A DNA stretch of 34,212 nucleotides from contig DOUV01000575.1 of the NCBI GenBank assembly GCA_003520455.1, forward strand, positions 407-34,618, in the 5' to 3' direction. Positions 1 through 8,654 of the stretch are shown piece after piece (positions within the stretch are counted from its first letter, which is position 1; each line of letters begins with the position of its first letter). The notes beneath the pieces are model-generated. The model ran no database searches. It was not told the origin of the DNA and saw nothing but the letters and a program-made list of their open reading frames with translations. Made by a program: the position numbers and the translations under genes. This stretch comes from Chloroflexota bacterium. Lineage in GTDB: Bacteria > Chloroflexota > Anaerolineae > Ardenticatenales > Ardenticatenaceae.

Positions 1-913
1 GCCCACCGCGACTCTTGTCTTCATGAGCCGCCCCCACGTCGCTGCGAGTCGGCTCGGCGAACACAGGATGGCGCTTCTTGAGTACCATGCCACGTGAGAC
101 CCAGCTTCACCCTCCCCCAGGAAGAGCCCCTTCCCCGCTCGCTCTGCTCGGACCTTCGAGCTTCACTCTGAATGAGAGCTGGGGTTGTGATATTGGAGTG
201 AAAGTGAGCGCCTTGCCTTTCCATAAGAGGATCTCGTCGCGAGAATCAGGCCCTGTCTGGGGAGCCAGGGATCACGTTGAAAAGCCCGGTGAGCGCGTTG
301 ATGGGACCAAGCCAAAGGAGTCTCCGGCGGGCGGTCTGCCTGTTCAAGACTCCCTCCAGTGTAGCGCAGCGTTGGCGCTTTGTCCTTATGTTCCGCTTAA
401 GCCAGGCTGAAGAGGAGCTTACGAGCGCCGGGTGTCGGAAGGGCACGCGCGCCAGAAGCGTACAGGCTCATCCACACGTGGCTCGCCCCGCTTCGTGTCG
501 GCGTCGCCAGAGTCCAGGTGGAAGTATCATAGCTCGCCCAAACGCCGTCCGTCTATCCCCTGGTGGCAGTAGTTTGTTAATCTGCCCGAACTGATTTTTG
601 GGCCTTTTCCCGTTCCAGGCGTATTAGGACCACTCCAGGAGCAGAGCAGGTGCTCCTGGAGGCGAAGAAATGAGATCGCTACAGCGCAAACAGCGGCCCG
701 CGATGCCGGCCTGAACCCGGCCAACCGGACATCACCCCCTCTCTATCATCCCTGGAACGCACACAAGCAGGGCAGCCGCATCCGCGGGGGGTCGGGGAAG
801 TTTTCTGACCGCGCCGAAGGGCCATGCCTTGCCTCTCGACGCGCTTGCGACTACCTTCTGTTGGTTATCGACAGCCGATGTGGAAGAGGAGATCGCACGG
901 GAGGCAATTCGCG
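1..913. other. No recognisable gene
   Basis: Short open frames exist on both strands, but none has a convincing ribosome binding site together with a recognisable family motif, and they overlap one another in several frames. I looked for transposase signatures like those found elsewhere in the window and saw none. The only ordered element is a perfect hairpin at 633-661. The tail of this stretch should contain the promoter of the FAD monooxygenase gene, but no clear -35/-10 pair stands out. Confidence 0.5.
633..661. repeat. Perfect 11-bp inverted repeat (hairpin)
   Basis: CTCCAGGAGCA at 633-643 pairs perfectly with TGCTCCTGGAG at 651-661 across a 7-nt loop. Neither strand shows a T-run directly after the stem, so it is not a classical intrinsic terminator. 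It lies in gene-free DNA about 250 bp upstream of the FAD monooxygenase. It could be a transcript-processing structure, a protein-binding palindrome or an end of a decayed mobile element. Confidence 0.6.
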
Positions 914-2086
914 ATGGACATTTTGATTTCAGGTGGCGGGATCGCCGGTCTGACGTTGGCGTACCGGCTGCACCGTCTGGGTCACCGCCCCGTCGTCGCC
1001 GAGAAGGTAGCGTCCTTACGGGGTGAAGGCTACATGATGGACTTTTTTGGACCGGGCTACGACGTGAGCGAGAAGATGGGGCTGCTGCCCGACCTTGAAA
1101 AGATCCATTATCAGATCCCGCGGCTGGCCTTCGTCGATTCAAACGGCAACGAGAAATTCTCTGTCGACTACGCCGCCGTTCGTAAGCTGTTCAACGGTCG
1201 CCACTTCAACTTCATGCGCGGCGACCTGGAGCGGGTCCTCTATTCCAGGGTCAAGGATGATGTCGAGGTGCGCTTCGCTACCACCGTGGGTGCGTTCGAC
1301 CAGGACGCGCAACGGGTGCAGGTGCGGTTTCGGGACGGCACAACCGACTCCTTCGACCTGTTAGTTGGAGCCGACGGGGTGCACTCGCACGTCCGCGCGC
1401 TGGCGTTCGGACCGGAGCCGAATTTCATGCGCTTCCTGGGATACGACACCGCCGCCTTTATTCTCGACCAACCGCCGCAGGCGCTCCACGACCGTGCCGC
1501 CTTCTACACGTTGACCGAGCCCCGGCGGCAGGCGGCTATCTATCCAATTCGAGGGAACCGGCTCGCCACGTTCTTTGTCCACAAGAGCGCTCGCCCCCCC
1601 GGCGACTTTTGCGTCGAATCGGCCAGGCAGGAACTGCACGCCGCGTACCGCGGCATGGGGTGGATTGTGCCGGAGTTGCTGGAGCGAAGTGAGCAGGTCG
1701 CCGGCCTCTACTTCGATGCCGTTACCCAGATCGAGATGCCCACGTGGAGCCTGGGTCGCGTGGTTCTGGTGGGAGACGCCTGCCAATGCGTCTCGCTCAT
1801 CGCCGGGCAGGGCGCATCGATGGCGATGGCCGGAGCCTACATCCTGGCGCAAGCCCTTGCGGAAGCCCGCGACGACGTCGCGGGCGCCCTTGCCCGCTAC
1901 GAACAGCAGATCAAGCCAGACATCGAGGAAAAGCAGAGAGCCGGACGGAGCATGGCCCGCTGGTTCGTTCCGGAGGATCGCGCCCACCTCGCGGTCCGGG
2001 ACCTCTTTCTGCGCGCGACGGGATGGCCCCTCGCCTCGCGCTTCCTCAGGAATCAGTTCGCGCTCGGCGGCGGCGTCAAGATCTGA
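914..2086 (+). CDS. FAD-dependent monooxygenase, PHBH family
   Basis: This predicted 390-residue flavoprotein hydroxylase would use FAD, NAD(P)H and O2 to hydroxylate or epoxidise an organic substrate in the cytosol. The N-terminal dinucleotide fold shows GGGIAG at residues 7-12 followed by an acidic strand end (VVAEK). The DG motif, which contacts NAD(P)H and the FAD pyrophosphate in this family, is GADGVHSH around residue 154. The GD motif that binds the FAD ribose is VGDAC around residue 288, followed by GQGASMAMAGAY. I chose the ATG at 914 because GGGAGG lies 9 nt upstream and the protein then begins directly with the FAD strand; an open frame runs 30 codons further upstream. Length is normal for the group A family. 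It stands alone and converges on the respiratory operon, so context gives no substrate. TetX-like, aromatic and polyketide hydroxylases are all possible. Confidence 0.88.
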   Translation: MDILISGGGIAGLTLAYRLHRLGHRPVVAEKVASLRGEGYMMDFFGPGYDVSEKMGLLPDLEKIHYQIPRLAFVDSNGNEKFSVDYAAVRKLFNGRHFNFMRGDLERVLYSRVKDDVEVRFATTVGAFDQDAQRVQVRFRDGTTDSFDLLVGADGVHSHVRALAFGPEPNFMRFLGYDTAAFILDQPPQALHDRAAFYTLTEPRRQAAIYPIRGNRLATFFVHKSARPPGDFCVESARQELHAAYRGMGWIVPELLERSEQVAGLYFDAVTQIEMPTWSLGRVVLVGDACQCVSLIAGQGASMAMAGAYILAQALAEARDDVAGALARYEQQIKPDIEEKQRAGRSMARWFVPEDRAHLAVRDLFLRATGWPLASRFLRNQFALGGGVKI

Positions 2087-2129
2087 CCCGGCTTTCGACG
2101 TCCCGAATCGATTGAACTGGCTCCGCGCG

Positions 2130-3539
2130 TCACTCTGAACTCTTGCGCGATTGCAGAAAGGCGACCAGCGCGTTCAGCTCGTCGGGTGCCAGGTTGTTGC
2201 CGTACGCGGGCATATTGTAGCCCCCGTTGAGAATACGAATCGTCATCTGCTCCGGCGTGAGGCGATCTCCAACGCTGGTGAGATCAGGGCCGCGCTCGCC
2301 CCCGTAACCGGCAATCCTGTGGCAGTACTGGCAGCCCTTGTCCTGGAAGAGCTGCGCGCCCTGAGCCACCGCGCCGCTTGTGGCACCGACGACCTGCTGG
2401 GGCAAGGGCGGTGCTTGAAAGTTGGGCGACCACGGGGCTCTCTCGCCGGCGATCCAGAGCGTGCCCACCATCAGCACGGCAATGAGGACCACGCCGACGG
2501 ACCACGGGCGGCGCCAGGGGCTCCGTTCGCCCTTGTTCGCGATGAAGGGGAGCAGAATCATGAGAAGCCCGAAAATCAGGGGGCCGAGGACAATGACATA
2601 GTCCTCGAGTCCGTGGGGAAGCAACGCGAGGACCGCGAAAAACCAGAGGAAATACCAGTCGGGCCGCGGGTAGGCCTCAATAATGGTGGGATCGGGCGGC
2701 TTGCCCAGCTGGGGCGGGCCGAAAATCCAGGCCAGCAGGACAACGGCTGCGATCATTCCAATGCCGAAAACGACGTCGCGCCAGGCCACATCCGGCCAGA
2801 AGGGGAGTCCACGGGTCTCGAGCAACTCGTGATACCAGGCCCGGTAGGTTCTTGGGTCAACGACGTCCCCCAGCTGCGGGGGTTCGGAGATGCCATTGTA
2901 CAGGACCAGGTAGAGATGCACCACGACGAAAGCGAAGATCAGCGCCGGGATGAAAAAGACGTGAAAAGCAAAGAATCGGCTGAGCGTTGCGCCGCCGACC
3001 ACGTCGCCCGCAAGGATGAAGTGCGCCAGTGCGGAGCCGACGAGCGGCACGCGGCCCGCCTGCTCGGCGCCAACGACCACCGACCAGACCGCGTTTTGAT
3101 CCCAACGAAGCAGTTGCCCCGTAAATCCCATCCCGAGCGTGAAAAGCAGCAGGCCGGCGCCCGTCAACCAGTTGACTTCGCGAGGGAACTTGTACGCGCC
3201 CATCAGAAAGACCCGAATCATGTGGATGCCGATGAACAGCACCATCGCCGAGGCGCCGAAAAAGTGCGTACCCCGCAGGATGCGCCCCAGCACCGCTTCC
3301 TGAGTAATAAACTGGAGGCTCTGGTAGGCGTGCGCCGTCGACGGGACGTACGCGGCGGCCAGCGCAATCCCCGTCACAACCTGCACGATGAATGCGAACA
3401 GCGTCGCACTGCCGAAGACATACCACCAACCGGTCCCGGGTGGAACGGGATGGCGGGCGATCGGCCCCACGATCGTGGAGGTGCCGGTGCGGTCGTCAAA
3501 CCATTGCCAGGCGCGTTTCAGAATCCACATGCCCTTCAT
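2130..3539 (-). CDS. Cytochrome b fused to a C-terminal monohaem cytochrome c
   Basis: This is the quinol-oxidising core of a bc complex (469 aa), a membrane protein with an added cytochrome c domain. The bis-histidine ligands of the two b haems are visible as H92/H106 and H193/H208. The second pair has 14 intervening residues, the spacing typical of b6f and Gram-positive cytochromes b rather than mitochondrial bc1. The Qo-site motif is PDWY (293-296) instead of PEWY; PDW is associated in the literature mainly with menaquinone users. Helices continue to about residue 365. After a Pro/Ala linker, a c-type domain carries CQYCH (403-407) and a likely axial Met in YNMPAYG (443). No separate cytochrome c1 is present, so this domain probably replaces it. 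It is the last gene of the operon, 118 bp after the Rieske stop. The start is chosen at MKGMW because upstream codons are out of character; MWILK three codons later is an alternative. Confidence 0.93.
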   Translation of the reverse strand: MKGMWILKRAWQWFDDRTGTSTIVGPIARHPVPPGTGWWYVFGSATLFAFIVQVVTGIALAAAYVPSTAHAYQSLQFITQEAVLGRILRGTHFFGASAMVLFIGIHMIRVFLMGAYKFPREVNWLTGAGLLLFTLGMGFTGQLLRWDQNAVWSVVVGAEQAGRVPLVGSALAHFILAGDVVGGATLSRFFAFHVFFIPALIFAFVVVHLYLVLYNGISEPPQLGDVVDPRTYRAWYHELLETRGLPFWPDVAWRDVVFGIGMIAAVVLLAWIFGPPQLGKPPDPTIIEAYPRPDWYFLWFFAVLALLPHGLEDYVIVLGPLIFGLLMILLPFIANKGERSPWRRPWSVGVVLIAVLMVGTLWIAGERAPWSPNFQAPPLPQQVVGATSGAVAQGAQLFQDKGCQYCHRIAGYGGERGPDLTSVGDRLTPEQMTIRILNGGYNMPAYGNNLAPDELNALVAFLQSRKSSE

Positions 3540-3657
3540 CCCTCTGGAATCATTCCTCCGATCCAGGCCGCATCCGCTCTCGATCAACAGGCTTCGGCTC
3601 ATGTTTGGGGATGGATCTCTGGGAATCCCGTCGAACAAGAGTGAACGGGCCTGCCCC
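3540..3657. other. Spacer between the Rieske and cytochrome b genes
   Basis: This 118-bp gap is the only real break in an operon whose other genes overlap. A GGAGGAA sequence (on the minus strand) lies about 14 nt upstream of the cytochrome b start, rather far for a ribosome binding site. No hairpin or promoter is evident. Confidence 0.4.
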
Positions 3658-4185
3658 CTATAGAATCGGGATGGGGTTCGTGCGGATTTCCACCTGCCCA
3701 TTCTGCAGCCGTACAGGGTACTGAACCAACGGTCTCGGCGGTGGTCCGGCGGCCACCGCCCCGTCCCGGTAATACACGCCACCGTGGCACGGGCACATGA
3801 ACAGGTTCGCGTCTGGCAGCCATCGCACCGGACAGCCCAGGTGAGTGCAGTTGACCGAGAAGACGACAAAACTATTCTCGCTCTCCCGGCGAAGCCACGC
3901 GGCGGTCTGGGCGGTGACGCCGGCCCACGGCAGCGGCGAGGCATCCGTAAACTTGACCAGGACGGTCTCGCCGACCCGGAACCCGTCGATCGCGCCCACC
4001 GCGCGCCACGTCTCGGGGACCTTCCGCAAAAGCGGTGTCAGGAGCACTCCGACAATTGGAACAGCGACGATTGCGGCACCGAGACCCGTCAGCGCAAGGC
4101 TCAACCGCGTGAGAAACTGCCGGCGGTCGAGGGGGAGGGCTTGCTCATCCGCAGGGGGCGTGGTGTGCGGGGGATCACCGTTCAT
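3658..4185 (-). CDS. Rieske 2Fe-2S subunit of the bc complex
   Basis: This 175-residue iron-sulfur subunit would take an electron from quinol at the Qo site and pass it to cytochrome c. Cluster ligands are C113 and H115 in CTHLGC, and C131 and H134 in CPCHGG; C118 and C133 are placed to form the usual stabilising disulfide. The N-terminus has a twin-arginine motif (DRRQFLTRL, R21-R22) followed by a hydrophobic stretch (about 28-53), as expected for a Tat-exported, membrane-anchored Rieske protein. The ATG at 4185 was chosen over a longer frame because it overlaps the end of the preceding subunit IV gene by 11 bp and puts the Tat motif in the usual place. The upstream in-frame extension has no family character. 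Confidence 0.95.
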   Translation of the reverse strand: MNGDPPHTTPPADEQALPLDRRQFLTRLSLALTGLGAAIVAVPIVGVLLTPLLRKVPETWRAVGAIDGFRVGETVLVKFTDASPLPWAGVTAQTAAWLRRESENSFVVFSVNCTHLGCPVRWLPDANLFMCPCHGGVYYRDGAVAAGPPPRPLVQYPVRLQNGQVEIRTNPIPIL

Positions 4186-4600
4186 GGCGGAGCGCTCCAA
4201 TCCACCCGGCGAGGGCCAGGCCAACCAGGAGCAGACCGGCACCAGAGAGGATGAAAGTCGTGATGGTGCCCCAGAGCAAAAAGACGAGGCCAAGGGCCAT
4301 GACCGCCGGCCAGTAGGTCGGCTCGGGTACTGTCTCGGGCTGGGGGGTATGCCACCCGGGCCGCGGCGTGGGAGCCGCGATTGAGCCATCATGTCCGGGA
4401 GTCGCTGGCGCACGGACCACTTCTCGTTCCATCCCTCCCTCTCCTGGTCGACTCGCTTGCGCCGACCGTTCTGCGCCGGTCGGCGCCGCGAGGGGCGATG
4501 GCCGTGAGCGCATCAAGGCCCGTACTGTGGCCGCGACACCGAGTGCCGCTGCGGCCGCACTGGCGAGAGCCACTTTGAGCGAGAATCGTTTACGAGACAT
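4175..4600 (-). CDS. Small membrane subunit, cytochrome c oxidase subunit IV-like
   Basis: This 141-residue membrane protein has one hydrophobic segment near the N-terminus (about 8-27), a long Pro/Ala/Gly-rich linker (about 30-90) and a closely paired hydrophobic hairpin (about 93-135, beginning YWPAVMALGLVFLLWGTI). Small, poorly conserved proteins of this layout occur in oxidase operons of Actinobacteria and Chloroflexota as subunit IV, so the call rests on topology and position more than on a motif. GGAGACC lies just upstream of the ATG at 4600. The gene overlaps the end of ctaG by 11 bp and the Rieske start by 11 bp, indicating translational coupling on both sides. It could instead belong to the bc complex. 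Confidence 0.75.
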   Translation of the reverse strand: MSRKRFSLKVALASAAAAALGVAATVRALMRSRPSPLAAPTGAERSAQASRPGEGGMEREVVRAPATPGHDGSIAAPTPRPGWHTPQPETVPEPTYWPAVMALGLVFLLWGTITTFILSGAGLLLVGLALAGWIGALRHER

Positions 4601-5462
4601 GTGGTCTCCTCCGATGGGGAGCAATCGTCGCCCCGGCTGTGTCCGGGTCGACCGGAGTCGCCTCCCCATACTCTTCATCCGTCTCAGGCGAACCGAACCA
4701 GCGTGCAAGCACTCCCAGGAGCGCGGCGAGGTAGACCAGGCCGCCCGGCACCCACATCAACAGCCCGGCGAGCTGTTGGTCGGCTTTTGGAGAGAGGCCC
4801 CAGCTGTCACGGAGGAGCGGCAGGATCCCGAGGGTATCCTCGGGCGATAGATAAGCCGGGTAGAGGCCGAGGGGCGAGTAGGCCAGGAGAATACCCAGGA
4901 GCGTATTCGCCATGGCGGCGGGAACGATGTAGAGCAGCGTCGCGAGGGGCGCCAATCGCCGCCCCGGGAGTGGCATGAGGACGGGCCACCAGAAGATGGT
5001 GGCCGACACCAGGAAGCACAGATGCTCGGCGATGTGGATCGCCTCGCTGTTGAGTGCGGCGTTGTAGAGAGCCGGCGCGTGCCACACCCAGATCGCAACG
5101 ATCCCGACCAACCAGGCCACGAGTGGCTGCCCAAGCACCCGCTCGGCCCTACCGGCGAGTGGCCACTGCAAGGCCCGCTCAGCCAGCGACGGCGGGATGC
5201 CGAGCAGGAGCAGTGGCGGCACGATCAGGACGAGCAGGAGGTGCTGCACCATATGGGCGCTGAACAGGTAGGTATCCCCCAGCGTATCGAGCGGCGACAC
5301 CAGGGCCAACAGCAACACGAGGAGCCCCCCCGCGAACCACAGTGCCGCTTTGGTGGGACGGAACCGGAGGGCCGCCAGATACCCCACGAGGAGGGCCACG
5401 CATCCGACCACGATCGACGGCTCCCACTCCCACGCTGATGTGAAGATTTGCCACGTTGTCAT
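4590..5462 (-). CDS. ctaG: Cytochrome c oxidase assembly protein CtaG (caa3 type)
   Basis: This 290-residue polytopic membrane protein matches the caa3_CtaG family, needed for assembly of caa3 oxidase in Bacillus and proposed to help copper or haem insertion. Visible family features are the HMVQHLLLVL segment, WVWHAPALYN, and a conserved histidine pair in EAIHIAEH. About seven hydrophobic segments can be counted. It is unrelated in sequence to the proteobacterial Cox11-type protein that shares the CtaG name. The ATG at 5462 overlaps the ctaE stop as ATGA, which fixes the start. The C-terminal 35 residues are hydrophilic and acidic. No haem A synthase genes (ctaA/ctaB) lie in the window. Confidence 0.93.
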   Translation of the reverse strand: MTTWQIFTSAWEWEPSIVVGCVALLVGYLAALRFRPTKAALWFAGGLLVLLLALVSPLDTLGDTYLFSAHMVQHLLLVLIVPPLLLLGIPPSLAERALQWPLAGRAERVLGQPLVAWLVGIVAIWVWHAPALYNAALNSEAIHIAEHLCFLVSATIFWWPVLMPLPGRRLAPLATLLYIVPAAMANTLLGILLAYSPLGLYPAYLSPEDTLGILPLLRDSWGLSPKADQQLAGLLMWVPGGLVYLAALLGVLARWFGSPETDEEYGEATPVDPDTAGATIAPHRRRPHVS

Positions 5463-6010
5463 AGGAATGTCCAGAGATAGACGACGGAGAAGATGACGAT
5501 CCACACGACGTCGACGAAGTGCCAGTACAGAGCCACCGTCTCGACGGCCGCCGAGTGTGACTCTTGGAACTCCCCGCTCACGGCAAAGCCGAGCAGGATC
5601 GCCAGTGCCACGAGCCCGATCAACACGTGGAACCCGTGGAACCCGGTCAGGGTGAAGAAGGTGGTGCCGAACAGGTTGCGGCTCATGGTGATATTCTCGG
5701 CAAATAGGTGGGCGTACTCGCTGGCCTGTCCAAGCAGGAACACCGCACCGAACACCACCGTGACGAGCAGCCAGACCCACAGCCGCCTCTGCTCTCCCTG
5801 TTTGAGGCTGCGCTCCGCCAGCCAGACCGTGGGGCTGCTGCTCAAAAGAAAGACGGTGAAGATCGCCGTCCTGCCGATATCCAGGCTGCTGGCGGCTGTG
5901 GGGCCGGTGACTGAGCCCCGGAAGTAGATGTACGCCAGGATAAGCAAGATGAAAAAGACTGCCTCCGACGCGATAAAGAGCAGCATCCCCAACTTGTTCT
6001 TCTCGATCAT
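5459..6010 (-). CDS. ctaE: Cytochrome c oxidase subunit III
   Basis: This 183-residue membrane protein is a short, five-helix bacterial subunit III of the haem-copper oxidase. Family signatures include SEAVFFILLILAYIYF near the N-terminus, GQASEY, TGFHGFHVLIG and the C-terminal WHFVDVVWIVIF. The ATG at 6010 is preceded by AAGGAG nine nucleotides upstream, which decides the start over an in-frame GTG a few codons earlier; the ribosome binding site lies within the end of ctaD. Its stop overlaps the ctaG start (ATGA). Subunit III stabilises turnover of subunit I and is not itself redox active. Confidence 0.96.
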   Translation of the reverse strand: MIEKNKLGMLLFIASEAVFFILLILAYIYFRGSVTGPTAASSLDIGRTAIFTVFLLSSSPTVWLAERSLKQGEQRRLWVWLLVTVVFGAVFLLGQASEYAHLFAENITMSRNLFGTTFFTLTGFHGFHVLIGLVALAILLGFAVSGEFQESHSAAVETVALYWHFVDVVWIVIFSVVYLWTFL

Positions 6011-6027
6011 CGGGCCGTTCTCCTTGC

Positions 6028-7689
6028 TCACTCCCCGGTGCGTTTCCAGTCGGCATTCTCGGGATGAGCCAGATCCCACAGTGGTCGCCGGCTCCGAATC
6101 GGCGGGACTTGATCGAAGTTGTGGACCGGCGGTGGCGACGTGGTCGCCCACTCCAGCGTCCAGGCATCCCAGGGGTTGTCGCCGGCGGGCTTGCCAAAGG
6201 AGAGGCTGACGATCACGTTCCAGATGAAGACAAGCACCGAGAAGCCGAGGACGAAGGCGCCGATCGTCGAGATGGCGTTCAGCCCGCCCCAGTAGGGGAG
6301 ATCGGGATAGGTGTAGACCCGCCGCGGCATGCCGATGAGCCCGAGAATGTGTTGCACAAAGAAGGTGAGGTTGAAGCCGATCAGCGTGAGCCAGAAGTGC
6401 GCCTGGCCCCACCACTCCGACAGGAGGCGCCCCGTCATCTTGGGGAACCAGTAGTAGATGCCGGCGAAGACGGCGAACATGGTCCCGCCAAAGAGCACGT
6501 AGTGGAAATGTGCCACCACGTAGTAGGTGTCCGTCGTCTGCCAATCCGCCGGGACGACTGCGAAGGTTACGCCGCTCACCCCGCCGATGGTGAACAAGAC
6601 GAGAAAGGCGATGGCGAAGAGCATCGAGGTGGTGAAGTGAATCCGGCCGCCCCACATCGTCGCGGTCCAGTTGAAGATCTTGATACCGGTCGGAATCGCG
6701 ATGAGCATGCTGGCCGCGCCAAAGGCGATGTCGAACGGGTGGCCCAGGCCCACCGCGAACATGTGGTGCGCATAGACTGCGAGACTGAGGAAGGCGATGG
6801 CCACCGACGACCCGGCGACGAACTCATACCCAAAGATCGGTTTGCGCGAGAAGACCGGAATGACCTCCGAAATCATGCCCCAGGCGGGCAAGACCATAAT
6901 GTAGACCTCGGGATGCCCAAAGGCCCAGAAGTAGTGTTGCCACAGGATCGCCGATCCACCCGTGGATGGTGTAAAAAAGTGCGCGTTGAGTTGGCGGTCG
7001 AAGAAGAGCATCACGAGCGCGGCGTTAAGCGCCGGAAGCGCGAACAGGATGATAAACGCGTTGACGAATGTCATCCACACGAAGAGCGGGAGCCGGCGCA
7101 TGCTCATCCCCGGCGCGCGGAGCGTCAGGGTTGTCACCGCAAAATTGATGCCGGCGGCTACCGTACCGATGCCGGCCGCCAGCAATCCGAGGATCCAGTA
7201 GTCCAGCCCGCTACGCGTCGAGAAGGCCTTCTCACTGAGCGGAGGGTAGCTGAACCAGCCAGCATCGGGCGCCTGGCCGGCGATGAAGCTGAAGTAGAGC
7301 AGCAGGCCACCGAAGACCAGCAGCCAGAAACTCAGCGCATTCAACCGCGGAAAGGCCATGTCGCGGGCACCGATCATCAGCGGCACGAAGTAGGTCCCGA
7401 AGCCGATCAGCATCGGCATGACCACCAGAAAAATCATCGTCGTGCCGTGCATTGTGAAAATCTGGTTGTAGGCCTGCGGTGAGAGAAAAGCAAGGTTGGG
7501 TTGTGCGAGTTGAACCCGTAAGAGCAGCGACTCGACGCCGCCCACGAGAAAGAAGAAGAACGCGGTCACGATATACATGATGCCGATCTGTTTGTGATCG
7601 ACCGAGGCGACCCAACTGAGCAGCCCTTCACTCGCACCGAGTGCCGGCAGGGGGCTCGTAGGCTCTGGAACCAGCGGGATCTCGCTCAT
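6028..7689 (-). CDS. ctaD: Cytochrome c oxidase subunit I (A1-type haem-copper oxidase)
   Basis: This is the catalytic subunit (553 aa) that reduces O2 to water and pumps protons across the cytoplasmic membrane. Low-spin haem ligands are H81 and H396; the high-spin haem ligand is H394. CuB ligands are H259, H308 and H309. The H259/Y263 pair that forms the cofactor crosslink is intact in GHPEVY, and E261 of the same motif, together with D110 in the ARDMAFPR loop, marks a complete D channel (A1 subfamily). K337 in PTGIKIF marks the K channel. About 12 helices are present. The start is fixed by an ATGA overlap with the ctaC stop, and the end lies 18 bp before the ctaE start. Confidence 0.98.
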   Translation of the reverse strand: MSEIPLVPEPTSPLPALGASEGLLSWVASVDHKQIGIMYIVTAFFFFLVGGVESLLLRVQLAQPNLAFLSPQAYNQIFTMHGTTMIFLVVMPMLIGFGTYFVPLMIGARDMAFPRLNALSFWLLVFGGLLLYFSFIAGQAPDAGWFSYPPLSEKAFSTRSGLDYWILGLLAAGIGTVAAGINFAVTTLTLRAPGMSMRRLPLFVWMTFVNAFIILFALPALNAALVMLFFDRQLNAHFFTPSTGGSAILWQHYFWAFGHPEVYIMVLPAWGMISEVIPVFSRKPIFGYEFVAGSSVAIAFLSLAVYAHHMFAVGLGHPFDIAFGAASMLIAIPTGIKIFNWTATMWGGRIHFTTSMLFAIAFLVLFTIGGVSGVTFAVVPADWQTTDTYYVVAHFHYVLFGGTMFAVFAGIYYWFPKMTGRLLSEWWGQAHFWLTLIGFNLTFFVQHILGLIGMPRRVYTYPDLPYWGGLNAISTIGAFVLGFSVLVFIWNVIVSLSFGKPAGDNPWDAWTLEWATTSPPPVHNFDQVPPIRSRRPLWDLAHPENADWKRTGE

Positions 7690-8654
7690 TTCAAGGTCTC
7701 CAGGTAGGCGGTGAGGGCTCGCACCTCAGCGTCCGTCAATCGCATGTCGGGCATGTGATTCCCGGGCTTCACGGCCTGGGGATCTTTGAGCCATCTGGCC
7801 ATGTTGGCTTCCGTGTTCTCCAGGACCCCCGCCCCGAGGGTCTCGCGGCTCGCCACGTGGGTCAGATCGGGCCCGACCCGGGCCTCCGCCTGGGTGCCGG
7901 CGATGGCGTGACAATTGACGCACGTCTTGTCCTGGAAGAGTTGTGCGCCGCGGGCCGTTTCCCCGCCGGCCGGGGCAGCCGGGACCTGTTGCTGCTGCGC
8001 GAGCCAGGCATCGAATTCGCCCTGTGGCTGGGCCATGACCCGCAGGCGCATCCAGGCATGCTGGACACCGCAGTATTCCGAGCAAGCGCCCAGGTAGGTG
8101 CCGGGGCGGTCGACCTCGATCCAGAGCAGGACCGGGTGACCTGGCGTGGCATCCATTTTGCGGCCCACCTGCGGAACCCAGAAGTCGTGGATCACATCGT
8201 CCGACTCGAGACGCATCAGCAACCGTTTTCCGACCGGGATGTGGATCTCGTTCGCAGTCACAACCTCCGCTTGCGGATACCGCACCGTCCACCACCACTG
8301 TTGGGCGACCACCACGAGGTCGGGTTGTGACTGTTGGGCTGGCGGGTCGGCCCCGAGCCCCGACGCTGGCTGAACCGGTGGATCGGCGATGCGCATGGTG
8401 TTGATCGTCAGGGCCAACAGCCACGCCAGCACCAGCGCGGGCGCGAGCGTCCATCCAATCTCCAACTGCCTGTGCCCGAAGACTTGCCGGGGCTCACCCT
8501 GGCCCGGCCGGCTCCGGTAGCGGAAGGACGCGTAGAGAACCAGGCCCAGGATCAACAGCGTGATCGCGGTTCCAATGACCAGGGTCAAGATGAAAAGGTT
8601 CGAGATGGCTTGCGCCTGAGGCGAACTTGGGTTGAACGGTGAACTGATTGGCAT
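7686..8654 (-). CDS. ctaC: Cytochrome c oxidase subunit II with fused cytochrome c (caa3 type)
   Basis: Subunit II (322 aa) is the electron entry site of the oxidase. Two N-terminal membrane helices (about 18-42 and 67-85) are followed by the cupredoxin domain with the full CuA site: H156, then C191, E193, C195, H199 and M202 in CSEYCGVQHAWM. The aromatic patch QQWWWTVRY (118-126) is the expected electron entry. A C-terminal cytochrome c domain carries CVNCH (245-249) and a likely axial M301, making this caa3 type. There is no evident cleavable lipoprotein signal. It is the first gene of the operon. The ATG at 8654 is preceded by a GGGGATGG-like sequence close to the start. Confidence 0.97.
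   Translation of the reverse strand: MPISSPFNPSSPQAQAISNLFILTLVIGTAITLLILGLVLYASFRYRSRPGQGEPRQVFGHRQLEIGWTLAPALVLAWLLALTINTMRIADPPVQPASGLGADPPAQQSQPDLVVVAQQWWWTVRYPQAEVVTANEIHIPVGKRLLMRLESDDVIHDFWVPQVGRKMDATPGHPVLLWIEVDRPGTYLGACSEYCGVQHAWMRLRVMAQPQGEFDAWLAQQQQVPAAPAGGETARGAQLFQDKTCVNCHAIAGTQAEARVGPDLTHVASRETLGAGVLENTEANMARWLKDPQAVKPGNHMPDMRLTDAEVRALTAYLETLK

Noticed and set aside
2151..3644. Nearly 500-codon open frame on the plus strand opposite cytochrome b
   Set aside because: It is the antisense reading of a GC-rich gene whose own strand encodes clear haem ligands; the composition (Asp/Arg/Gln-rich) is typical of such shadows.
6064..7482. Plus-strand 472-codon open frame opposite ctaD
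   Set aside because: Antisense shadow of subunit I, with no start signal or motif.
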